A DNA stretch of 64,000 nt from Paenibacillus_E sp964253085 (GCF_964253085.1 NZ_CAXUQH020000001.1:6820001-6884000), one strand, 5' to 3'; shown: positions 26,730-34,900, counted from the first letter of the stretch. A program made the numbers and translations. Notes: generated by a model from the letters alone, not told the origin.

Positions 26730-28515
26730 CTTCCCCTTTCTGAAATCCCTTCCGATGTAAACTGCGATACAGCCCATTCTCCAGAAGTAAGTCGCTATGC
26801 TTCCCGATTTGGACAATTTCCCCTTTGTCCATGACGATGATGATATCAGCATTCTTAACCGTCGATAATCGATGTGCAATGACAAGTGTGGTGCGGCCGA
26901 CCATTACTCTTTGCAGCGCTTCCTTTACCTGTTGCTCTGTCTCATTATCCAAGGCAGAGGTAGCCTCATCCAGGAGAAGGATTGGGGCATTTTTTAGCAC
27001 CGCTCGTGCAATCGCTATACGTTGCTTTTGTCCTCCGGACAATTTAATCCCTCTCTCCCCAATTTCGGTGTCATAGCCATGCGGAAGAGATATTATGTAA
27101 GGATGGATATTGGCAATCGTTGCAGCCTGCATCATCTGCACATCCGTAATGCCGTCTCGAGCTAATTGGAGATTTTCTCTTATCGTACCGCCAAAAAGGA
27201 AGGTTTCTTGAGAAACATGGGCAAATAAGCTCCTTAATTCCGAAGGCGTGAATGCTTCACTAGAACGATCATCAATGAAAATTTCACCTAACTGCGGTTT
27301 GTACAAGGCTAAGAGCAGATTAAACAAAGTCGTTTTCCCCGCGCCGCTCAAACCGACTATGGCAACGACCTTTCCGGCCGGAATCTGCAAATTCAAATGT
27401 TCAAAAATGTTACGATGTCCATCATAGCTAAACGTTATATCCTGAAATCGAATAGACTTCTCCAACGCTCTAGATTGGACGAATGCTGGTAAAGCTCTTG
27501 ATTCTGTTGGCTGTTCCAAGATTTTGAATATTCTTTCCATTGCGGAAGATGATCGTTGAAAACCTGCCCATTGTCCGGCAAGTTCTGTCAGTGGATACAC
27601 CAAATGGTTAACCAGGTTAACAAAAATTAGCAAAGAGCCTACGGTAAGATCACCTAATGAAACGTAGTATGAACCCATACAGAGGCTAACCAGGAAGGTT
27701 ATCGAAGAAACCGCATGCCCCCCTACATAGAACCATCCGCGAAGTTTTGCATTACTCAATTCTAAATTGTAGAGTTTCTGATTTTTACTAACATATTTCG
27801 AAAATATTGATTTTTCCATCGTAAAGGATCGGATGACATGCAAACCGTGAAATGTTTCATTGAGAAGGCTGCTAATATTTCCTATTAGATCATGTACCAA
27901 CCTCCCGTTATTACGGAGTAATAATCCAAAGATGACACCAAACAGCATCGAAAGCGGGGCAACTAGAAGACATATCAGTGCCAAATTCCAACTAATTTGC
28001 ATCAAATAGATGAAAACAGCCAGATAAATAAAGGGGAGTCTAATAAGGTCAATTAAGCTTCTGCCAATAACACCGTTAATGCTATGAATATCATTGGTAA
28101 AATGAGACATGAGCTCTCCGGAATGGTGATTGGAGATATCCTTCCCCGTTAAAAGTAAGATATGTTTAAATAATCGTACGGAGAAATCCCTCTTCACTGC
28201 ATTCGTTGCGATGGTTTCAAAAACAGTATTCAGATAAGTTGAAATAATACTTAATATAACAAAGCTAAGTCCTATGGGAATTAACCACTTCATACGCGTA
28301 AAATTACTTTGAATAGCAGCGTCCGTCAGGTTTCCAAAGAACCACGAATAGGCCAATGTTAGGGCGATATCCACGAATAATAGGAAAAAGAGAGCTGCAT
28401 ATGCCTTCCAGTGCTGTAGCATATATGGCGTCAGCAGCGTATAGGTTTTCCGAATATCCTTAAAAGTCAGATATTCTCTAATGGTATAAAGGTACCCTCG
28501 AATGATTCCATTCAT
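26692..28515 (-). CDS. ABC exporter of the second peptide system
   Basis: A 607-aa fused half-transporter with six membrane segments, then an ATPase domain with Walker A GLSGAGKTT (near residue 387), LSGGQKQR and ILLLDEATSALD. It resembles multidrug/peptide exporters of the MsbA type and has no peptidase domain. It differs from the lasso exporter at 19.8-21.6 kb but holds the same position before a nucleotidyltransferase. It may work with the lipoprotein adaptor encoded upstream (32.1-33.3 kb). The likely cargo is the 67-aa peptide product. Confidence 0.9.
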   Translation of the reverse strand: MNGIIRGYLYTIREYLTFKDIRKTYTLLTPYMLQHWKAYAALFFLLFVDIALTLAYSWFFGNLTDAAIQSNFTRMKWLIPIGLSFVILSIISTYLNTVFETIATNAVKRDFSVRLFKHILLLTGKDISNHHSGELMSHFTNDIHSINGVIGRSLIDLIRLPFIYLAVFIYLMQISWNLALICLLVAPLSMLFGVIFGLLLRNNGRLVHDLIGNISSLLNETFHGLHVIRSFTMEKSIFSKYVSKNQKLYNLELSNAKLRGWFYVGGHAVSSITFLVSLCMGSYYVSLGDLTVGSLLIFVNLVNHLVYPLTELAGQWAGFQRSSSAMERIFKILEQPTESRALPAFVQSRALEKSIRFQDITFSYDGHRNIFEHLNLQIPAGKVVAIVGLSGAGKTTLFNLLLALYKPQLGEIFIDDRSSEAFTPSELRSLFAHVSQETFLFGGTIRENLQLARDGITDVQMMQAATIANIHPYIISLPHGYDTEIGERGIKLSGGQKQRIAIARAVLKNAPILLLDEATSALDNETEQQVKEALQRVMVGRTTLVIAHRLSTVKNADIIIVMDKGEIVQIGKHSDLLLENGLYRSLHRKGFQKGEELVDHHYDTSII

Positions 28516-28535
28516 ATGGACACTCCACAGAAAGT

Positions 28536-28991
28536 CTAGGCTTGCTTACTTTCTCTTCGATTTAAATACACTCTTAGTAAACGCGATATCGTGGGAAATG
28601 CGATGACCATTTGCCCCCAAACATATGCGGCCAGATCTTTCACATAGATGGTTCGCCCATTGCGCAGTATCCAGGTCATTTTGCCAATCATCTGATCCAG
28701 CGCGATAGCCTCATCATGTGCTAAATTGGAATCTCCCTTACAAAGGTACTGCTGCTGGCGGTCCCTCGTTACCCATCGGCAAAAACGGTGGGCGACTAAG
28801 CCGCCATGAGGTGTTCGAAACAGGATGATATCGCCTTTCTTTATGTTCGCAGCCTCCGTGGATACAAACCGGCAAATATCCCCCTTTCTGATAAAAGGAT
28901 ACATACTCGTTCCTTGAGCCGGAAGTTCGATCCAGCCCCTCTTTTCCATTACTTGCGTAATAAGCTGAGGGAATTCCTTATGCAACTGCAT
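28536..28991 (-). CDS. S26 signal peptidase-like protease, SipW/ER type
   Basis: A 151-aa protein with the S26 motifs in order: QGTSMYPFIRKGDI with catalytic Ser29, GDIILFR, then VAHRF near residue 67 and CKGDSN. The Ser plus His arrangement (HR rather than a Lys motif) is that of SipW/ER-type signal peptidases. There is no N-terminal membrane anchor; a hydrophobic stretch near residues 120-145 may be amphipathic. It takes the place held by the B2 protease in the neighbouring lasso operon, so I infer that it processes the candidate precursor. Its start overlaps the end of the RRE gene by 14 nt. Confidence 0.8.
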   Translation of the reverse strand: MQLHKEFPQLITQVMEKRGWIELPAQGTSMYPFIRKGDICRFVSTEAANIKKGDIILFRTPHGGLVAHRFCRWVTRDRQQQYLCKGDSNLAHDEAIALDQMIGKMTWILRNGRTIYVKDLAAYVWGQMVIAFPTISRLLRVYLNRRESKQA

Positions 28992-29247
28992 ATTGAACCA
29001 AGCCTCGCCGAATCATGTCGTTCATGAACGTTTCAATATCTTCTTCAACCGTTTCGTCGACGAATTCATACTCCTTCCGAATGGCTTCACTAATTGAGCT
29101 TACCGTTTGTGCAGTGCTAAGCAAAGACCAGCAGAATCCGCCTACGCCGTTTAACTTCGTTAAGTTATATTCATCTGTGTTCAAAATAATCCATTCCATA
29201 TCCAGTTGAATAGACTCATAATCATTCATCCTAAGGTACTGGGTCAT
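28978..29247 (-). CDS. PqqD-like RRE protein of the second peptide system
   Basis: An 89-aa protein with the PqqD pattern: DMEWIILNTDEYNLTKLNGVGGFCWSLL followed by a helical part. It should bind a precursor leader. ATG at 29247 overlaps the kinase stop codon in a TAATG junction, a sign of coupled translation. The frame extends six codons farther upstream but without a better site. Position after an HprK-like kinase and before a protease copies the lasso operon exactly. Confidence 0.83.
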   Translation of the reverse strand: MTQYLRMNDYESIQLDMEWIILNTDEYNLTKLNGVGGFCWSLLSTAQTVSSISEAIRKEYEFVDETVEEDIETFMNDMIRRGLVQYAVA

Positions 29248-30029
29248 TACGAAATCAACTCCCAAAATGTATTGTTTTTTCGAAAATAGAGCTCACCAAC
29301 TGAGACTGAATTGACCAAATGCTGCAGCAATTGGAGGATGGACGCGGTTTCTTCGGAGCTGTGAGACCAATAAAATATTTTATCCATGAGATTCAGAAAT
29401 CCATTCGACTTGTTAAGCGGCAAAACCTGATTATCGATTGCCTGATTCAATAAATATATGCCTGCTAACGGACTAGTCTCCTGAGTGCTTGTTCGGTCCA
29501 GCTCACTTCGAAAAGGAGAATTAAACACCGTAATCTTCTCAGCCGTGATCTTCACAATTGTTGCTTCATCAGAAAAAAGCTCACGGGGATGTGATAACTT
29601 AGCGGCAGTCGATTTGCCTGCCCCTGAATGGCCTGCAAACATATAGGCTTTCCCTTTATCGATTACACATGACGAATGAATTAACAGTCCCCACTTGTGA
29701 TGTACCATATAGGAGCTGTACATATTCATCAAGGCATGCTTGAGAGCTAATTCATTATGTACGGAGATTTTGGCATTGCGATAATCCGTACTGGTCTCGA
29801 TCAAGTAATCAGCCCTGCGAAAAGAAATGGTATCCGCTTCTTTGGTTATCACCACGTTGTAGTCATCAAAGGGGACCCCATAGCCCTCTGTGAGTTGAAT
29901 GTAGAGATCAGGCCTAACCTTCGATGACAATTCGGCCATGAAGTTCCTTTGAATCCATTTCTCAATCGTTTCTGAAAGACAACGTATTTCGATAAAATGC
30001 TCACCAATTTTGGTATACATACACACCAT
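29247..30029 (-). CDS. HprK-like kinase of the second peptide system
   Basis: A 260-aa protein with the P-loop FAGHSGAGKSTAAKL near residue 130 and ELFSDEATIVKI after it, matching HPr-kinase-like folds such as PadeK. It is shorter than the lasso kinase (314 aa) and diverged from it. The probable substrate is the peptide encoded immediately upstream, although that peptide does not end in Ser; Ser, Thr and Tyr residues are present in its C-terminal half. AGGGGATAT precedes the ATG. Confidence 0.8.
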   Translation of the reverse strand: MVCMYTKIGEHFIEIRCLSETIEKWIQRNFMAELSSKVRPDLYIQLTEGYGVPFDDYNVVITKEADTISFRRADYLIETSTDYRNAKISVHNELALKHALMNMYSSYMVHHKWGLLIHSSCVIDKGKAYMFAGHSGAGKSTAAKLSHPRELFSDEATIVKITAEKITVFNSPFRSELDRTSTQETSPLAGIYLLNQAIDNQVLPLNKSNGFLNLMDKIFYWSHSSEETASILQLLQHLVNSVSVGELYFRKNNTFWELIS

Positions 30030-30061
30030 AATATATCCCCTCGGGACCCTATTTGTAATAC

Positions 30062-30090
30062 GAGGTCAACGGCAATCTACCATTGACCTC
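30062..30090 (-). other. Hairpin between candidate precursor and kinase genes
   Basis: GAGGTCAA and TTGACCTC form an 8-bp perfect stem with a 13-nt loop that can add two G-C pairs. It has no U-tract on the minus strand, so it may be an mRNA-stabilising or attenuating hairpin rather than a full terminator. It occupies the same place as the attenuator after the lasso precursor gene. Confidence 0.6.
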
Positions 30091-30109
30091 TTTGGAAGAA
30101 TAACTAGCT

Positions 30110-30313
30110 CTAACCGTTTCCTTTTCCTTTACCTTTATGAGGTCCGGTGTACGGAGGGAGAGGATAATTGATACCGTCATTCCCTGTGCCTGGGTGATTC
30201 AGGTTACCCTTGCCTCTATTCCAACTTTGGGCCGTCTCAAAACGAACCGGTTGTTGACTTAATACCATGGGACGCGTATACTGTCTCCGTTCCACCCTGG
30301 ATTCCTTTTCCAT
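30110..30313 (-). CDS. Candidate RiPP precursor peptide (67 aa)
   Basis: A small basic peptide from ATG at 30313, eight bases after AGGAGG. The N-terminal part has RRQYTRPMVLSQQPVRFETA, containing the Y-x2-P motif that RRE proteins bind, and a Thr just before Ala27-equivalent, as in lasso leaders (Thr at -2). The C-terminal part is rich in Gly, Asn, Pro and Lys: QSWNRGKGN, then GINYPLPPYTG, ending GKGKGNG. There is no Cys. It lies 12 bp after the 571-aa protein gene and before the kinase, RRE and protease genes. No cyclase or other classical modifying enzyme is nearby. That it is a precursor is inferred from position and leader motif. Confidence 0.75.
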   Translation of the reverse strand: MEKESRVERRQYTRPMVLSQQPVRFETAQSWNRGKGNLNHPGTGNDGINYPLPPYTGPHKGKGKGNG

Positions 30314-30325
30314 TTTTTTCACCTC

Positions 30326-32041
30326 CTATCGTTTCAACGTTTGTACTAGTCTTCTTACTTCTCCAAATGGGGTATCTATAACCTCATAGAGACGAAGGTT
30401 TAACGTAGCTTCCAAGGTATCTGCATCGAAGGTCAGGATTTCTGTACCGCTCACTAGCTTTTTCTCACCAACGAACGAAAATACTTTCGATGTCATAATT
30501 CGGTTTGATCCATCCGCTACCTCTAATCTCAGTTTGGAAAAGCTCTGATCCACGACAATTTCATCCTGCAGCTTAATATCAAAATCTACACCTAACTTAT
30601 AAGAATAATTAGGTCCGTTTCCTAAATTGAAGCTTCTTTGCAATGACGTGTCATTTAATTTGACCTGAAAAGGATAGAAAGCGAGGGTACTGTCTGTTGT
30701 ATCCATAACTTTCGTCCTGAATGCCGCGATGGTGAAGTTATAAGGCTCAACCTTTTTGCCATCAAGAATCTCCATCGTTAGACGCTCACCTGTCTCAGAG
30801 TTTGGCACGATGTACGTATAGTAGATAACGTAGCTAATATTGGGGATCAGCAGATCTACTTTCGTATCTTGCCTAGTACCTGAGAACTTTTTACCGTTAG
30901 CAATTGTTAATACCGTCTGGAATGAGGGGACTGGGACGGAATCGCCACTTTTATTCAATAATTTAAACTTGGCAACTACGGATTTGAATCCGCCGCCTGC
31001 GCTTTCACTCATATTCAAGTCTACCATGGATACCTCAATATCAGATCGAATTAATTGACTGATTGGATCGAACTGAATCGGCTTATTCAACTCATAGGAC
31101 CCCACTGGGTTTAGTAAGCGAGTTGAATTGGTTGCTCCAACTAAATTGATCATCAATCTGCCGATTGTATAAGAGATATGTGTTTTATCATCTGCTACAA
31201 AGTCTTCCGGTGTTAGCACCGTTAAGTTTTTCAACTCAGCACGACTCTTGACCGGTATGGCATAGTGCACATAATTTTTCTCACCAGGATCTAGTATAAG
31301 GTCATCTTGTTCCAGTCTTTCACCAATATATACTTTATTCCCTGACTTCCCATTTATTCGAAAATCAGGTACGCTGATGGGCTTGTCTCCAATATTGGTT
31401 GCAAGGAAGCCTACTACCGTTTTGATCCCATCAGGCGTATTCTGTTCATTCAAGCTCACTGGTTGATATTGAATTTTGTCCGTAAGCATAGGGATTGTGA
31501 ACGTATCCTGCCACTGCTTGATTTGAGCAGGGTCTGATAGATTCGCTTTCTCCCCTTTCCACTCCAGATCCGTGATAGGCAAAGAGATAATTTTCTTTTC
31601 TACCTTCGGATAGACGAATTCATCCACATCCGACCATGATAGCTCGTTTAAGGCAAATTCGTCATATCGATCTACGACATTCAAATAGCTAAGCTCGATG
31701 GTTTCTTTAGGCTGAATATTCCTCGCATTTGCTTGACTAGGACGCATGATGTATTCCAGACCCTCGTTCGTTTTGACACGAACTTCATACTCAGGAACAC
31801 CGACTAAGCGCTCGCCAGCGTTATAGTAACGAACAACAGCGCCAATCTTAGTTCCTTCTGTAGTTGGTTCATTTAGTACGCTTTTAACATCAACTTGAAG
31901 AGATTCCGTCAGCTGGTAACGACTAAGTGTGAAAGACTGTGAATACTTCTCATCAGCAGCAACATGGAAGGATGCCGATGGAATGACCAGAGAGACAGCG
32001 AGGATGAACATTATCGTTGTTTTTTTCCAATGTATTTTCAA
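30326..32041 (-). CDS. Secreted 571-aa protein with three repeated domains, function unknown
   Basis: I do not recognise this family. A signal peptide is clear (KKTTIMFILAVSLVIPSASFHVAA, cleavage probably near residue 29). The mature part has at least three diverged repeats of about 140 residues. Each has a strand-rich start and a shared G-x-VP-x-(F/Y) node: VGVPEYEV, ISVPDFRI and VPVPSFQT. A fourth, different domain ends the protein. This looks like tandem beta-sandwich domains outside the cell. The start is TTG at 32041 after GGAGTG. It sits between the adaptor lipoprotein and the candidate precursor, so it may bind the exported peptide or the polymer. Confidence 0.75.
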   Translation of the reverse strand: MKIHWKKTTIMFILAVSLVIPSASFHVAADEKYSQSFTLSRYQLTESLQVDVKSVLNEPTTEGTKIGAVVRYYNAGERLVGVPEYEVRVKTNEGLEYIMRPSQANARNIQPKETIELSYLNVVDRYDEFALNELSWSDVDEFVYPKVEKKIISLPITDLEWKGEKANLSDPAQIKQWQDTFTIPMLTDKIQYQPVSLNEQNTPDGIKTVVGFLATNIGDKPISVPDFRINGKSGNKVYIGERLEQDDLILDPGEKNYVHYAIPVKSRAELKNLTVLTPEDFVADDKTHISYTIGRLMINLVGATNSTRLLNPVGSYELNKPIQFDPISQLIRSDIEVSMVDLNMSESAGGGFKSVVAKFKLLNKSGDSVPVPSFQTVLTIANGKKFSGTRQDTKVDLLIPNISYVIYYTYIVPNSETGERLTMEILDGKKVEPYNFTIAAFRTKVMDTTDSTLAFYPFQVKLNDTSLQRSFNLGNGPNYSYKLGVDFDIKLQDEIVVDQSFSKLRLEVADGSNRIMTSKVFSFVGEKKLVSGTEILTFDADTLEATLNLRLYEVIDTPFGEVRRLVQTLKR

Positions 32042-32062
32042 ATAAAGTCACTCCATTTTTAT

Positions 32063-33346
32063 TTATTGCTCTTCAACTGCCGCTACTTGAACTTTCGCTT
32101 TATCCATTAAAGCGCTAGGATTGGATTTCACAACCATCTCGCCTTCTTTAAGACCAGAAAGCACCTCTTGCTTAGGTTCGTTCACTCTACCCAGTTGAAT
32201 GTTACGTTTCTCGACAGTATCACCCGAGAGCACATATACGTAAGCATTATCGCCTTCTTTAACAATGCTATAGGTTGGTACCGTCACCACAATGAGATCC
32301 TTTTCCTCCGACAGTTGAAGCTTCAACTTCATACCTGGCTTTAAGAGAAGATCCTTGTTAGGTACTTCAAGATTAATTTCATAAGCTTTCGTTTCAGGAT
32401 CGATAACTTTCGAAAGATAACTAATAGCCCCTTGATACTTCGTTTTGTTATTAGGAAGAAAGTACGACATCTCCGTCTTCCCACTAGTTAGCTTCATCTC
32501 TTCATCTGATAGCTGAGACTTAATTTTGATAGGATCCAGCCTTTGAATCATAGCAATCTGGGCTCCTGACTGAATGCCCATTCCAGCTTCAAATGGCATC
32601 TCCGTCATCAGACCGCTGACCGTAGCTTTTACTTCAAGATTCTGGATCGATTGCTCAACCTGTTGCAAGGTAAGTTTGGCAGCCTTCAGTTGCGACTCCA
32701 AATCTGATGTTATATCAACGGGCTCAAGTGTTTGTAATTTAACCTTCATTTGGTCTAGATCCATCCGAGCATTCATCATCTGAGTTTCCATTTGGTACAG
32801 CTGGGCTTTGGTTGCTAATCCAATATCAAAGTCATTCTTCATCTTATTGTAGCTGCGGACAAGTGATGCCATCCCTAGTTCCATTTTTTGAATGCCATTA
32901 CTTAACTCAGATTTCTGATTATCCGTTTCTTTCTGTCCTCTTACTTTTGCTTTTTCAATCGCATCCTGCAGCGTCTTAACGGAGGTAGCGGCGGCTTCCC
33001 GTCCTGCAAGCATTTCGCTGGATTTCAACTTCAGAATGACATCGCCTTCTTGAACCATATCGCCACGCTTCTTCATAATTTGCTCAATCTCACCAGTTGT
33101 TTTAGACATAATTTTAAATTGAGCAGAAAATTGTACTTCAGCGACGCGCTCTGTCGAGTCACCGATTTTTTGTTTAATCACCTTGAACACTCTAACCGCT
33201 TGTTGCGATTGATCGGTATAGACTGAATTTGCGTCTGTATTCTCGATCGCAGTGTCCGAACATCCAGCCAAAATTCCAATACTGAGCGTTAAAATAGAAG
33301 CTATTCTTACAGTTCGCGACTGTGGCTTTCTTCTTTTTTGTCTCAT
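32063..33346 (-). CDS. Lipoprotein membrane-fusion (HlyD/RND-type) adaptor
   Basis: A 427-aa efflux adaptor. The N-terminus has a lipobox, SIGILAGC, with Cys29 as the lipidation site. Then come a biotinyl-lipoyl half (KRGDMVQEGDVILKL), a long coiled coil from about residue 120 to 230, the second lipoyl half (TVSGLMTEMPFEAGMGI) and a beta-barrel region. Such adaptors (YknX-like in Firmicutes) join ABC transporters. The only exporter in this operon is the ABC protein at 26.7-28.5 kb, its probable partner. Confidence 0.87.
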   Translation of the reverse strand: MRQKRRKPQSRTVRIASILTLSIGILAGCSDTAIENTDANSVYTDQSQQAVRVFKVIKQKIGDSTERVAEVQFSAQFKIMSKTTGEIEQIMKKRGDMVQEGDVILKLKSSEMLAGREAAATSVKTLQDAIEKAKVRGQKETDNQKSELSNGIQKMELGMASLVRSYNKMKNDFDIGLATKAQLYQMETQMMNARMDLDQMKVKLQTLEPVDITSDLESQLKAAKLTLQQVEQSIQNLEVKATVSGLMTEMPFEAGMGIQSGAQIAMIQRLDPIKIKSQLSDEEMKLTSGKTEMSYFLPNNKTKYQGAISYLSKVIDPETKAYEINLEVPNKDLLLKPGMKLKLQLSEEKDLIVVTVPTYSIVKEGDNAYVYVLSGDTVEKRNIQLGRVNEPKQEVLSGLKEGEMVVKSNPSALMDKAKVQVAAVEEQ

Positions 33347-33392
33347 TCGCTATAAACTCTCTCCCCTTACTTTATTTTTTCAAAAGAATTGA

Positions 33393-34064
33393 TTAGAGAT
33401 AAGCATCTGCCTGATTATCTTTCACTTCATTAAGTACAACGCCAATCAACTTCATATTCGCTAACATAAGCTCTTCTTTCACTTTCTTCGCAATGTCACG
33501 TTTGACTTTGCCATATTGGGCAATAAGTAGGACACCATCACTCTTGGATCCCATAATTTTGGCATCTGTAATTGTCAGTAGCGAGGAGGAGTCAATAATG
33601 ATAATATCGTAGTTTTCTTTCAGCGTTGCGAGTAGGGTATCCATTAACTTAGAGGCTAACAATCCCGAAGGATTCTGAGTCCTTGATCCCGATGGGATTA
33701 ATTCGAGATTCTCCACGATCGTCTCTCGTACGATTTCATTCATGGAAATCTGTCCTTCCAGATAGTTCGTGAGCCCCTGACTAGGTTCAACGCCAAAAAC
33801 CAAGTGAATCGTTGGATTTCGCAGATCTGCATCAAGCAGCATGACCTTATTCCCAATCTGAGCATAAGCGACCGCTAATTGAACCGCAGTTGTTGTCTTT
33901 CCCTCACCCCGACTTGCTGAAGTGATGGTAATGGTCTTTGCCTCACGACCGAATACCGAGCATTCAATGTTAAATCTCAATGAACGGTAAGCTTCTGAGG
34001 TAGAGGAATTATGGAGAATTTGCTTCAAGGCGACAGAAGTCGAATTAGTAGATAGTTTTCGCAT
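33393..34064 (-). CDS. CpsD/CapB-type tyrosine-protein kinase (EpsB-like)
   Basis: A 223-aa BY-kinase cytosolic domain. Walker A is TSASRGEGKTTTAVQLA, Walker A' is VMLLDADLRNP and Walker B IIIIDSS. It is activated by its membrane partner (the YveK-like protein encoded just upstream) and controls polymer length and export. The C-terminal tyrosine cluster is poor: only one Tyr (DAYL) is at the end, unlike the YGxYG-type tails of many relatives. Its start overlaps the upstream gene by 20 nt. Confidence 0.92.
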   Translation of the reverse strand: MRKLSTNSTSVALKQILHNSSTSEAYRSLRFNIECSVFGREAKTITITSASRGEGKTTTAVQLAVAYAQIGNKVMLLDADLRNPTIHLVFGVEPSQGLTNYLEGQISMNEIVRETIVENLELIPSGSRTQNPSGLLASKLMDTLLATLKENYDIIIIDSSSLLTITDAKIMGSKSDGVLLIAQYGKVKRDIAKKVKEELMLANMKLIGVVLNEVKDNQADAYL

Positions 34065-34806
34065 ATGGAATATCCTCTGCTTTTTTACTTAATTTATTTT
34101 TCCGTTTCAATTTCATCTTCCCGTACTTCGCTTTCGGTATGTAGGCTAAGGTTGAAAGTCCGAATACTTCTCGAATATCCTCATCCGTTTTCAATGTATC
34201 ATCTAATGCATCCAACAGCAGAATGATACCAATTGTAGCAGCCAAGGAGGCAAAAAAGCTTAGGATGATATATTGATTCGACTTCTGATTCACAGGAGTA
34301 GGATTGTCCTGAACTTTGGCTCGATTCAGAATCGTAATATTATCAACCTTCATGATATGAGGGATTTCTGTTTGGAACACATCTGAGACAGCGTTTGCGA
34401 TGCCAACAGCTCTTTCATGCGAGAAATGTCGCACTACAATCGACATCACTTGCGTATCATTTAAATTGGTCACGTTGACGATTGAAATTAATTGATCCGT
34501 TGAAACTCGTAAATCAGGGTAACGTTGGACGACCTTGTCCATAATAGCTGGGGTCTTAATGATTTCTTTGTAGGTATTGATGAGCGCCATATTCACACCG
34601 ATCGCACCATAATCGATCTGTTCCGTACCTAGTTGATCTTGCTCAAATGTTTTATTCACAATTAATTTCGTTGATGCCTGATAGATTGGCACATAGTTCG
34701 AAGTTGTATACATACTTGTAAGGAAGGTACAAATAAAAACGACAATAACAATAAGCCACCATCGCTTCTTTATGACCATCAAATATTCCTTAAAATTAAT
34801 TTCCAT
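34045..34806 (-). CDS. Wzz/YveK-type polysaccharide co-polymerase (EpsA-like)
   Basis: A 253-aa membrane protein with two transmembrane segments (WWLIVIVVFICTFLTS near residue 15 and ILSFFAASLAATIGIILLL near 180) around an extracellular domain. This is the transmembrane modulator of the CpsD-type kinase encoded next to it. The C-terminal cytosolic tail (AKYGKMKLKRKNKLSK) should bind the kinase. GGAGGGG lies before the ATG. It is the first gene of an operon that runs on through the second peptide system. Confidence 0.9.
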   Translation of the reverse strand: MEINFKEYLMVIKKRWWLIVIVVFICTFLTSMYTTSNYVPIYQASTKLIVNKTFEQDQLGTEQIDYGAIGVNMALINTYKEIIKTPAIMDKVVQRYPDLRVSTDQLISIVNVTNLNDTQVMSIVVRHFSHERAVGIANAVSDVFQTEIPHIMKVDNITILNRAKVQDNPTPVNQKSNQYIILSFFASLAATIGIILLLDALDDTLKTDEDIREVFGLSTLAYIPKAKYGKMKLKRKNKLSKKAEDIPYAKTIY

Positions 34807-34841
34807 GATTCCCCTCCATTAAGTCTATTTCGTTTTGTTAT

Positions 34842-34856
34842 GATACTATTTGTATC
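34842..34856. promoter_or_regulatory. GATAC-N5-GTATC inverted repeat, downstream copy
   Basis: GATACTATTTGTATC, a perfect inverted repeat with a 5-bp spacer, located 16 bp downstream of the -10 of the YveK-like operon, near or just after the transcription start. It matches the copy in the promoter spacer. The regulator is unknown. Confidence 0.65.
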
Positions 34857-34871
34857 TTAATTGTTACTCTT

Positions 34872-34900
34872 ACTTTAAGATACTTTTCGTATCATGTCAA
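34872..34900 (-). promoter_or_regulatory. Sigma-A promoter of the YveK/kinase/second-peptide operon with inverted repeat in the spacer
   Basis: On the minus strand, TTGACA (34895-34900) and TAAAGT (34872-34877) are 17 bp apart. The spacer contains GATACTTTTCGTATC (34879-34893), a perfect GATAC-N5-GTATC repeat. A third imperfect copy, GTTCCAAATCGTATC, lies upstream at 34921-34935. The design matches that of the SinR-like EPS promoters but uses a different operator. Confidence 0.78.

Noticed and set aside
19817..26885. Conserved MSLHIDY N-terminus shared by the two nucleotidyltransferase frames (at 19967 and 26885)
   Set aside because: It is the shifted reading of the conserved ABC motif IAHRLST and neighbours. 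True starts lie near the ABC stop codons.
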